Shown: positions 1-5,229, counted from the first letter of the stretch. The stretch: DNA of 5,229 bases from Candidatus Woesearchaeota archaeon (GCA_018303705.1 JAGVXQ010000052.1:1-5229); one strand, 5' to 3'. Program-made: numbers and translations. Notes: a model not told the origin generated them from the sequence alone.

Positions 1-989
1 TGAAAAAAGAGCTTAAGAGGCATTTCAAGCCAATGATATTGCATGGCTCAAGGGATTATTTTCAGATAATTATGGAAAACTACACTGTTGAGATAATACC
101 TATAATGAACATAAAGCATCCGAGAGAAGCGCTGAATCTTACTGACATAAGCCCCTTTCATTGCGATTATGTAAAGAAGCATGACAAAAGCAAGGAAATT
201 CGGCTGGCAAAGGCATTTTGCAGGACAAACAAATGCTATGGAGCAGAATCATATATAGGCGGGTTTTCTGGATATGTGCTCGAGATATTAGTAATACATT
301 ATGGCAGCTTTGTAAAACTTCTGAAAGGAGCTTCTAAATGGAAAAGCAGAATGTTCATAGGAAACAGAACTGACATAGAGAATCTTAACATCTCAAAAAA
401 GATGGGGCCATTGGTGTTGATTGACCCTGTTGACAAAAACAGAAATGCTGCAGCAGCATTATCATATGAAAAATACAATGACTTCATAAATGCGTGCAAG
501 AAATTCTTAAAAAATCCGAAAAAAGATTTTTTCATTGAAAGGAAATTTGATGAACAATCCTTCATCAAGAAACATCCCAACAAAGAGATAATAATACTTG
601 AAGCTGTTACATTGAATTCCAAAAAGGATGTCATGGGAGCAAAGCTCTTGAAATGCTTTAATTACATAAAAGAAAGGTTTAAGCTAAATGGATTCAATAT
701 TATGCACTCCGAATGGCATTGGGATGAAAAGAAAAGTGCTTTCTTCTATCTTGTTTTTGACAACAAAGAAATAAGCAGCACAGCAAGGCATTATGGGCCT
801 CCTGCAAGTGCTAAAAAAGGAATGCAGGGATTCATCAAAAAATGGGGTAAAGGCAACATAAAGAAAGATGGTGCTAGAATATATACTGACATAAAAAGGG
901 AGTTTACAAAACCTAAACAATATGCATTGCATTTGACCAAAAACGACAGGAACATTATGAACTATGTTAAGCTTCTCTTATTAAGATAA
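1..989 (+). CDS. cca: CCA-adding enzyme (archaeal class I tRNA nucleotidyltransferase), 5'-truncated by window edge
   Basis: This enzyme adds or repairs the 3'-terminal CCA of tRNAs from CTP and ATP without a nucleic acid template. The reading frame is open to the left edge (first whole codon at base 3, KKELKRHFKP before the first Met at 33), so that Met is internal and the gene starts upstream. The 328 visible residues follow archaeal CCA enzymes in order: the end of the nucleotidyltransferase head with VEIIP (about residues 29-33 of the visible part), which should hold the third metal-binding carboxylate, here Glu; then TDISPFHCDYV, the YGAESYIGGFSGYVLEIL segment, PLVLIDPVDKNRNAAAALS, and a tail domain with EWHW, FYLVF and KEISSTARHYGPPA. 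The GSxxRGT and DxD motifs of the head must lie in the roughly 80 missing residues. The C-terminus stops soon after REFTKPKQYALH, somewhat earlier than I remember for the Archaeoglobus enzyme. The gene is convergent with rpsJ. Family assignment is secure; start and promoter are not visible. Confidence 0.93.
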   Translation, partial: KKELKRHFKPMILHGSRDYFQIIMENYTVEIIPIMNIKHPREALNLTDISPFHCDYVKKHDKSKEIRLAKAFCRTNKCYGAESYIGGFSGYVLEILVIHYGSFVKLLKGASKWKSRMFIGNRTDIENLNISKKMGPLVLIDPVDKNRNAAAALSYEKYNDFINACKKFLKNPKKDFFIERKFDEQSFIKKHPNKEIIILEAVTLNSKKDVMGAKLLKCFNYIKERFKLNGFNIMHSEWHWDEKKSAFFYLVFDNKEISSTARHYGPPASAKKGMQGFIKKWGKGNIKKDGARIYTDIKREFTKPKQYALHLTKNDRNIMNYVKLLLLR

Positions 990-1014
990 AAATTAATTAG
1001 ATAATTATTATCTT
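983..1014. terminator. Inverted repeat spanning both stop codons of convergent cca and rpsJ (possible shared terminator)
   Basis: AAGATAA (983-989) is mirrored by TTATCTT (1008-1014) around an 18-base AT-only spacer apart from one G. The spacer itself carries TAATTA-GA-TAATTA. Each arm contains the Arg-stop end (AGATAA) of the gene that runs into it. On the minus strand a five-T run (988-992) follows the rpsJ stop. The stem is short and AT-rich, and archaeal termination depends mainly on T-tracts, so function is a guess. Confidence 0.3.
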
Positions 1015-1319
1015 TCCAACAAATGTATTTCTATAGAAACATATTCTGGCAATGGGACTCTCATTATAAGCCTTAATGCCCTCTCGTCAACGCCTAGGTC
1101 TATAAGCCTTTTGTGGACCCGCATCTCATAATTGTCAAAACTCGCCTTGCCATTGCCGCAAGGGCTTTTTCTTGTGGTTATCTTCATCCTTTTAGTTGGT
1201 AAAGGGACAGGGCCGCGGATTTTTATTTTTGTTTTCTTGGCTATGTCAAGTATAGATTCGCATACTTCATTAAGCTTTTCTATGCTCGGAGATGCCAAGT
1301 TTATCCTTGCCTTTTGCAT
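1008..1319 (-). CDS. rpsJ: 30S ribosomal protein uS10 (archaeal S10, S20e family)
   Basis: This is a component of the head of the small ribosomal subunit. The 103 residues are the normal archaeal length and contain the family landmarks in order: MQKARI at the N-terminus, the helix [24 protein letters not shown] (about residues 36-44) followed by [20 protein letters not shown], and [30 protein letters not shown] at the C-terminus, where archaeal proteins have the same HKRLID and the V/I-rich last strand. The ATG at 1317-1319 is the only sensible start, because an in-frame ATG 12 bases upstream is followed at once by TGA (ATG GTT TGA). There is no Shine-Dalgarno sequence, but a TATA box lies about 26 bases upstream, which suggests a leaderless mRNA. 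In many archaea this gene follows EF-1 alpha directly; here two unknown genes lie between them, and rpsJ appears to have its own promoter. Confidence 0.97.
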   Translation of the reverse strand: MQKARINLASPSIEKLNEVCESILDIAKKTKIKIRGPVPLPTKRMKITTRKSPCGNGKASFDNYEMRVHKRLIDLGVDERALRLIMRVPLPEYVSIEIHLLER

Positions 1320-1340
1320 TGTTCAAACCATAAAATAGCC

Positions 1341-1356
1341 GTTTATAAACATTTCT
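1341..1356 (-). promoter_or_regulatory. BRE/TATA promoter of rpsJ, leaderless spacing
   Basis: On the minus strand AGAAAT (1351-1356), a full match to the archaeal BRE pattern RNWAAW, is followed by the palindrome GTTTATAAAC (1341-1350). The centre of this TATA box is about 26 bases before the A of the rpsJ ATG, so transcription should begin at or within a few bases of the start codon. The lack of any GGAGG-like site before the ATG agrees with this. It lies in the 42-bp gap after the stop of the 174-residue gene. Confidence 0.7.
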
Positions 1357-1361
1357 TACTG

Positions 1362-1886
1362 CTATTTTTGTTGTTGCCTTATTTTTCTTTTTAATGCCCT
1401 TTGCACCCTTTTAATCTCATAATCTACTGTATAAGAATCAACGTATCCTATCCCTGGAATATAAACCTCTATTTGCACTTCATTAAGGCAATAGTGCTTT
1501 ATAGGAGAATAAACCTCGTTTGGCGCTAGCACTGCAGATTTTTTAGATTCTATTTCATGATGACCTGGGTTGCAGCATCCCAAGATGAGCAATGCATACC
1601 TGCCATCGTTTTGATTTATCCATTCCTGCGTGCTGAAGCTTTTATTACCACAGAAAAATCTCCATTCTTCGCCAATTGAGTCACCATGGGCAACAATCAT
1701 CGCAGTTCTTTTTAAGCCTTGTTTTTTAGAATATAATCCTATCAACTCGAGCTCCTTGCCATTGTATTCATGCAAATCGCTCATGAAGTCTTCAACAAAC
1801 ATCCCTGGTGATTTACTAACTTCATGAAGGATATCATCACTGTAAAAAAGGTCTATTTCATCCAGAGTATGCTTTTTCAATGCCAT
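1362..1886 (-). CDS. Uncharacterised 174-residue protein with a His-Gly / Cys-Cys pair resembling clan CD (caspase/separase/CHAT) peptidases
   Basis: I do not recognise this gene as a named family. After an acidic N-terminus (LDEIDLFYSDD, residues 8-18) a mixed alpha/beta region follows: strand ELELIGLY (about 45-52), strand TAMIVAHG (61-68) ending in His67-Gly68, a segment with WRFFCGNKSF and QEWINQNDGRY, strand ALLILGCCNPG (98-108) with Cys104-Cys105, strand SAVLAPNEVYS (117-127), strand VQIEVYIPGIGY, and a basic C-terminal helix (KRVQRALKRKIRQQQ). A His-Gly at the end of one strand and a Cys at the end of the next, 37-38 residues later, is the layout of the catalytic dyad in clan CD peptidases, so a small caspase-like fold is my best guess. 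No signal peptide or membrane segment is seen, so it is probably cytoplasmic. The ATG at 1886 has no Shine-Dalgarno site and lies 12 bases after the stop of the upstream small gene in the same frame, so co-transcription and coupled translation are likely. Coding status is strong; function is tentative. Confidence 0.85.
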   Translation of the reverse strand: MALKKHTLDEIDLFYSDDILHEVSKSPGMFVEDFMSDLHEYNGKELELIGLYSKKQGLKRTAMIVAHGDSIGEEWRFFCGNKSFSTQEWINQNDGRYALLILGCCNPGHHEIESKKSAVLAPNEVYSPIKHYCLNEVQIEVYIPGIGYVDSYTVDYEIKRVQRALKRKIRQQQK

Positions 1887-1898
1887 GGTAAAATATAT

Positions 1899-2249
1899 TT
1901 AATTATTTGTGTATTCTTCATTGTCGTAAATGAAGTCAAGATGGTCGAGCTCAATTTGATCAAGGCCTGGCTTTCTCTTTATATGCTTGTTTCCAGAATC
2001 ATCACTTGTTCTTGATGCTGTATTATCTTCTGCTAGAGCTTTTATATCGTTTTTAAGCAAGTCTGTGGAATGCTGCACACCGTGCTCTTTTCTCCTTGCA
2101 TAGGCCATTTCACATGCGAGAGCAAAAGCATAAAGTTTTCCCCCTTCAAGATATTCAATTGAAAAATATTTTGTTAGCAATTCGTAGGCCTTTCTTGGGT
2201 CATCATAAAACTCTGCAATTTTCCTTATTATAGCTTCTCTCTTGTCCAT
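1899..2249 (-). CDS. Uncharacterised small helical protein with an acidic C-terminal tail
   Basis: I do not recognise this 116-residue protein. The first 57 residues look helical and charged (MDKREAIIRKIAEFYDDP, then RKAYELLTKYF, then GGKLYAFALACEMAYARRKEHG), like a compact helical bundle. A polar linker rich in Ser, Thr, Asp and Asn follows (about residues 76-88). The tail ends in a basic patch (HIKRKPG) and an acidic-aromatic stretch (LDHLDFIYDNEE, about 101-112). I chose the ATG at 2247-2249 because GAGGT lies 5 bases upstream. The frame also contains a GTG at 2261 (four residues longer), but that GTG overlaps the GAGGT itself. No membrane segment or signal peptide is seen. The gene lies 52 bp after EF-1 alpha, beyond a T-rich tract, and 12 bp before the 174-residue gene. 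Its tail resembles the N-terminus of that protein, which suggests that the pair works together. A regulatory or adaptor role is only a guess. Confidence 0.8.
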   Translation of the reverse strand: MDKREAIIRKIAEFYDDPRKAYELLTKYFSIEYLEGGKLYAFALACEMAYARRKEHGVQHSTDLLKNDIKALAEDNTASRTSDDSGNKHIKRKPGLDQIELDHLDFIYDNEEYTNN

Positions 2250-2254
2250 TTTAT

Positions 2255-2259
2255 ACCTC
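2255..2259 (-). promoter_or_regulatory. Shine-Dalgarno site deciding the start of the 116-residue gene
   Basis: GAGGT on the minus strand lies 5 bases before the ATG at 2249 and matches the expected complement of the archaeal 16S rRNA 3' end. It favours this ATG over the GTG at 2261. A weak TATA-like TTTAAATT (2273-2280) lies about 27 bases before the same ATG, without a BRE, so a leaderless transcript cannot be excluded. Confidence 0.6.
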
Positions 2260-2277
2260 ACAACGCCTTTTTAATTT

Positions 2278-2301
2278 AAAAACAAAAAATAAAAGAAGAA
2301 A
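2278..2301 (-). terminator. T-rich archaeal terminator-like tract after EF-1 alpha
   Basis: Directly after the TAA of EF-1 alpha the minus strand has 20 T in 24 bases, in runs of 4, 6 and 5 T near the end. No hairpin is needed or seen. Archaeal RNA polymerase terminates at such tracts, often partially, so this may reduce transcription into the two small genes and rpsJ downstream. Confidence 0.6.
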
Positions 2302-3582
2302 TTACTTCTTCACATAGTCTATGCATATGCCAACTGCAACAGTAGAACCAGCGTCCCTTATTGCAAACCTTGCCATGTGAGGAATGTCTTTTTGCCTTTC
2401 AATTACCAATGGCTTTGTTGGCTTTATCTTGACTATTGCAGAATCCCCATTCTTTATGAAATCAGGGTTTTCCTGCAGCACTTGGTTTGTTGCTGGATCT
2501 AGCTTCTTCTCAATTGCTGTTATCTGGCATGCTATCTGGGCTGTATGTATGTGGAATACCGGCGTATAGCCTACAGTGACAACAGTCGGATGATTCAAAA
2601 CAACAATCTGTGCTGTGAATTCCTTTACAATTGTTGGCGGATTGTCTACATGTCCAAGAACATCGCCTCTTGCAATGTCCTTCTTGTTTATGCCCCTAAC
2701 ATTAAAGCCAACATTGTCCCCTGGCTCAGCTTGATTAATCTGCTCGTGATGCATTTCTATTGTTTTTACTTCTCCGATAACGCCTGCACCTTCCCTGGCA
2801 GGAACAACTATTATCTTGTCTCCGACTTTCATTATGCCAGTTTCAACTTTGCCAACAGGAACTACTCCAATGCCAGTTATGTTGAATACATCCTGTATTG
2901 GCAATCTCAATGGAAGATTTGTAGGCTTTTCAGGCTCCTTGAAAACATCAAGCTGCTCAAGAACTGTTGGGCCTTTATACCAAGAAGTCTTGTCAGATTT
3001 CTTCACAACGTTATCTCCGTGCAATGCTGCTATTGGTATGAATTGAACATTGTCCATCTTATAGCCAACTGCCTTCAGCAATTGCGAAACCTCATCCTTT
3101 ACCTTGTTGAATTTGGATTCATCATAATCTACACTATCCATCTTGTTTACTAAAACACCAATCTGGCCAATGCCCATAGTTCTGCAAAGCCATGCATGCT
3201 CTTTTGTCTGCTCTTTAATTCCCTCTCCTGCAGCAACAACCAAGAATCCTATGTCTGCCTGGCTTGCTCCAGTAATCATGTTCTTTACAAAATCCTTGTG
3301 CCCTGGTGCATCTATAATCGTGTATTCAAACTTGTTAGTTACGAATTTCTTATGGCTTATGTCTATTGTAACGCCTCTTTCTCTTTCCTCTTTAAGCTCA
3401 TCCATTATGAAAGCGAATTCAAATCCTGATTTTCCAAGCTCTTGAGCCTTTTCCTTAAGTTTTCTCATAGCCTGCTCATTTATAACGCCGGCATCAAACA
3501 AAAGCCTTCCAACTGTGGTTGACTTTCCATGGTCTACATGACCTACAAACACTACATTCAAATGTGGTTTTTCCTTAGCCAT
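2302..3582 (-). CDS. tuf: Translation elongation factor 1 alpha (aEF-1A, EF-Tu homologue)
   Basis: This GTPase carries aminoacyl-tRNA to the ribosomal A site in the cytoplasm. The 426 residues are full length for the archaeal family. The G domain (about 1-215) shows G1 GHVDHGKS (14-21), the switch I region ERERGVTID with Thr72, G3 DAPGH (91-95) and G4 NKMD (146-149). G5 reads IAAL (184-187), where ISA-type sequence is usual. Domain II (about 222-315) includes [13 protein letters not shown] and [13 protein letters not shown]. Domain III (about 318-426) includes [22 protein letters not shown] and the ending [18 protein letters not shown]. The 11-residue insertion of eukaryotic and crenarchaeal EF-1 alpha is absent at about residues 118-125. 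The ATG at 3582 is preceded by a strong GGAGGT. The gene lies 107 bp downstream of EF-2, with its own likely promoter in the gap, and is followed by a T-rich tract, so it may be transcribed on its own as well as by readthrough from EF-2. Confidence 0.98.
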   Translation of the reverse strand: MAKEKPHLNVVFVGHVDHGKSTTVGRLLFDAGVINEQAMRKLKEKAQELGKSGFEFAFIMDELKEERERGVTIDISHKKFVTNKFEYTIIDAPGHKDFVKNMITGASQADIGFLVVAAGEGIKEQTKEHAWLCRTMGIGQIGVLVNKMDSVDYDESKFNKVKDEVSQLLKAVGYKMDNVQFIPIAALHGDNVVKKSDKTSWYKGPTVLEQLDVFKEPEKPTNLPLRLPIQDVFNITGIGVVPVGKVETGIMKVGDKIIVVPAREGAGVIGEVKTIEMHHEQINQAEPGDNVGFNVRGINKKDIARGDVLGHVDNPPTIVKEFTAQIVVLNHPTVVTVGYTPVFHIHTAQIACQITAIEKKLDPATNQVLQENPDFIKNGDSAIVKIKPTKPLVIERQKDIPHMARFAIRDAGSTVAVGICIDYVKK

Positions 3583-3591
3583 ATTTCATTA

Positions 3592-3597
3592 ACCTCC
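3592..3597 (-). promoter_or_regulatory. Strong Shine-Dalgarno site of EF-1 alpha
   Basis: GGAGGT on the minus strand lies 9 bases before the ATG at 3582. It fixes this start, and it contrasts with rpsJ and the 174-residue gene, which have no such site. It fits the high translation rate expected for EF-1 alpha. Confidence 0.85.
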
Positions 3598-3644
3598 AAG
3601 TAAAAAGTATATAATTTTGATAACAGCTTAGGGTCAAATTAATA

Positions 3645-3659
3645 TTTATAAAGCTTTCT
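3645..3659 (-). promoter_or_regulatory. BRE/TATA promoter of EF-1 alpha
   Basis: In the 107-bp gap between EF-2 and EF-1 alpha the minus strand reads AGAAAGC (3653-3659) followed by TTTATAAA (3645-3652), close to an archaeal BRE plus TATA box. Transcription would start near 3622, giving a leader of about 40 bases that contains the Shine-Dalgarno site. A second AT-rich stretch, TTATATAC near 3607-3614, is too close to the ATG to give such a leader. Confidence 0.6.
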
Positions 3660-3689
3660 ATGGCCGGTGTTTTTTTAGAAAAATTTTGA

Positions 3690-5229
3690 TTACTCTTCTT
3701 CCTTCAAGCCTTTTCTGTCGCGTATCTGCTTCTTAACTTTATCTTGCAGAAGTTCAGGAAGCTTCTCATAGATTTGATCTATAACAAAGAAATTTCCTCT
3801 TCCGCCTGTTGCTGACCTTAGGTCATTTGACATGCCGAACATCTCTGCTACTGGAAGCTTGCATTTCAATGTCATGTGCTCGCCTTCTTGGTTCACTTCA
3901 AGAAGCTGGCCCCTCTTATTCTGTATCAGCTTTGAAACATCACCCAAATAAGAAGCTGGTGCGTCTATCTGCAATATCTGGACAGGCTCGTAAAGCATAG
4001 GCTTTGATGTAGATACTGCTGCCCTTATACCGTCCCTTACTGCAGGGTACACTTGTGCAGGACCCCTGTGTATGGCATCCTCGTGAAGCTTCATGTCAAC
4101 AAGCCTTACTTTCATCTTGGTGCATGGCTCCTTTGCAAGAACGCCTGTATCCATTACTTGTTCAAAACCATCAAGAACAAGCTCAATTACCTCGTTTATC
4201 TGGACAATTCCCTTTGTACCATCAATAAACATATTTCCGCCGTAAATGTCCCTTATCTTTTTTGCTTCTTTCATTGAAATTCCAAGTGTCTCTATCTTCT
4301 TGAATTCCTCTGTTTCTTTTTTCTTAACCCTGCCTTCTGAAATGTCCCCTGATTTTATCATCTGATAAATTTCCTCTTCAAGAGGCTCAATTACAAAATA
4401 GAACTTGTTGTGCTTGTTCGGGGATTTTCCTTCTGCTTCAAGTGATGGCTTTTGTATGCTTTCCCTGTAAACAACAATTGGCTGGCCTGTTATGATATTA
4501 AGGCCTTTTTCTGTCTTTATCCTGTTCTCTATAATTTCCAGATGAAGCTCACCCATGCCTGATATTAAATTCTCCCCTGTTTCTTCGTTTATCTTTATGC
4601 TTATTGAAGGATCTTCCTTTCCTACTTGTTTCAGCACTTCAACAAGCTTTGGAAGGTCTGCAGCTGACTTTGCTTCTATTGATTTTGTAACAACTGGCTC
4701 GAATATGTGTTTTATTGCTTCAAAAGGCTCCATTTTGGCGCTTGAAACTGTCTCGCCCGCATATGTGTTTTTCAATCCTACAACCCCTATGATGTTTCCT
4801 GCTGGAGCAGCATCAACCTGTATCCTTTGGGCCCCCTTATAAACAGAAACCTGCTGTATCCTTACATCTTTTTTTGCCATGTTCATGTAAACATCCTGGC
4901 CTTGTTGCATTGTACCAGAGAACAAACGACCTGTTGCAACTTCTCCTGCATGCTTGTCAATTATTATCTTTGTTACTATGAATGCGACTGGACCGTTTGG
5001 ATCGCAACTTGTCAATGATTTTCCTTCGGTGCTTTCTAGTTCGCCGTGCCAAATTTTCGGTATTCTGTATTTTTGAGCCTGCAATGGGTTTGGATGGTGT
5101 GTTATAACTGCGTTCAATACAACACTATGCAATGGAGCTTTTTTTGCAAATTCCTGGTATGAATTATTGCTGTAGGCATCAATTATGTCCTTGAATGTTA
5201 TGTTGTGCTTCTTCATATAGGGAAAGCTT
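3690..5229 (-). CDS. fusA: Translation elongation factor 2 (aEF-2, EF-G homologue), N-terminal part beyond window edge
   Basis: EF-2 is the GTPase that drives translocation of tRNA and mRNA through the ribosome. The frame is open through the right edge: SFPY precedes the Met at 5214-5216, matching the conserved SVPYM(K) near the end of the G domain in archaeal EF-2. That Met is therefore internal, and the GTP-binding motifs lie outside the window. Counting from that Met, the visible part has the G domain end and the linker HPNPLQAQKYRIPKIW (41-56), domain II with CDPNGP (71-76) and DKHAGEVATGRLFSG (87-101), domain III with SGMGELHLEI (219-228), domain IV from about 246 with KSPNKHNKFY, and LHEDAIHRGPAQVYPAVRD (377-395), where His383 (codon 4068-4070) is the expected diphthamide site. 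Domain V contains EPVQILQID and SATGGRG, and the protein ends in IRDRKGLKEEE, typical for the family. EF-1 alpha follows 107 bp downstream. Confidence 0.97.
   Translation of the reverse strand, partial: SFPYMKKHNITFKDIIDAYSNNSYQEFAKKAPLHSVVLNAVITHHPNPLQAQKYRIPKIWHGELESTEGKSLTSCDPNGPVAFIVTKIIIDKHAGEVATGRLFSGTMQQGQDVYMNMAKKDVRIQQVSVYKGAQRIQVDAAPAGNIIGVVGLKNTYAGETVSSAKMEPFEAIKHIFEPVVTKSIEAKSAADLPKLVEVLKQVGKEDPSISIKINEETGENLISGMGELHLEIIENRIKTEKGLNIITGQPIVVYRESIQKPSLEAEGKSPNKHNKFYFVIEPLEEEIYQMIKSGDISEGRVKKKETEEFKKIETLGISMKEAKKIRDIYGGNMFIDGTKGIVQINEVIELVLDGFEQVMDTGVLAKEPCTKMKVRLVDMKLHEDAIHRGPAQVYPAVRDGIRAAVSTSKPMLYEPVQILQIDAPASYLGDVSKLIQNKRGQLLEVNQEGEHMTLKCKLPVAEMFGMSNDLRSATGGRGNFFVIDQIYEKLPELLQDKVKKQIRDRKGLKEEE

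Noticed and set aside
33..35. First visible Met as the start of the CCA-adding enzyme
   Set aside because: The frame is open back to base 3, and the head domain with the catalytic DxD pair must lie upstream.
299..634. A 111-codon open frame on the minus strand inside cca
   Set aside because: It is Phe- and Ser-rich antisense to Lys-rich cca codons and has no ribosome binding site or family resemblance.
2259..2261. GTG as the start of the 116-residue gene
   Set aside because: It lies over the GAGGT site that is well placed for the ATG at 2249, and no other ribosome binding site is positioned for it.
2545..3153. A 202-codon open frame on the plus strand opposite EF-1 alpha
   Set aside because: It is antisense to a clear, full-length EF-1 alpha; the translation is rich in Cys, Tyr and Asn with no recognisable domain, as expected of a mirror frame of a conserved gene.
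3575..3589. A tiny upstream frame ATG AAA TAT GGC TAA overlapping the EF-1 alpha start, which could act as a regulatory leader peptide
   Set aside because: Its ATG is only 2 bases from the Shine-Dalgarno site, too close for efficient initiation, and it is four codons long; chance in AT-rich DNA is the simplest explanation.
3607..3614. TTATATAC on the minus strand as an alternative TATA box for EF-1 alpha
   Set aside because: Transcription from it would start almost at the ATG and lose the strong Shine-Dalgarno site; the box at 3645-3652 fits better.
5214..5216. Met near the right edge as the start of EF-2
   Set aside because: The frame continues to the edge with SFPY, matching conserved EF-2 sequence before this Met, and the GTPase motifs would otherwise be missing.

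Overview
The window looks like part of an AT-rich archaeal chromosome. The evidence is an archaeal elongation factor pair (EF-2 with a diphthamide-type loop, and EF-1 alpha), an archaeal/eukaryotic-type ribosomal protein uS10, a class I (archaeal) CCA-adding enzyme, and TATA/BRE promoters. EF-1 alpha lacks the 11-residue insertion of eukaryotes and Crenarchaeota. Its general wording (for example [15 protein letters not shown]) reminds me of DPANN lineages such as Woesearchaeota or Pacearchaeota. That placement comes from memory, not from a database search.

Layout, left to right: (1) 1-989, plus strand: the C-terminal three quarters of the CCA-adding enzyme, cut by the left edge. (2) 1008-1319, minus strand: uS10 (rpsJ), convergent with cca and only 18 bp from it, with a leaderless-type promoter at 1341-1356. 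(3) 1362-1886 and 1899-2249, minus strand: two small uncharacterised genes, 12 bp apart and in the same frame. (4) 2302-3582, minus strand: EF-1 alpha, with a strong Shine-Dalgarno site, its own promoter and a T-rich terminator-like tract after its stop. (5) 3690 to the right edge, minus strand: EF-2 without most of its GTPase domain. Its gene runs off the window, and the only Met near the edge is an internal one.

Five genes therefore read leftwards in the order EF-2, EF-1 alpha, small gene A, small gene B, uS10. This is the tail of the familiar archaeal str-type cluster (EF-2, EF-1 alpha, uS10) with two unknown genes placed between EF-1 alpha and uS10. The translation genes supply ribosome translocation (EF-2), aminoacyl-tRNA delivery (EF-1 alpha), a 30S subunit component (uS10) and tRNA 3'-end maturation (cca).

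The least explained part is 1362-2249. The 174-residue protein there has a His-Gly at the end of one predicted strand and a Cys-Cys at the end of the next. That arrangement is like the catalytic dyad of clan CD (caspase/separase/CHAT) peptidases. Its partner is a small helical protein with an acidic tail that resembles the N-terminus of the 174-residue protein. No gene-free stretch exceeds 300 bases; the longest gap is 3583-3689 (107 bp) and holds the EF-1 alpha promoter and ribosome binding site. I see no tRNA, rRNA, CRISPR array, insertion sequence or long repeat.
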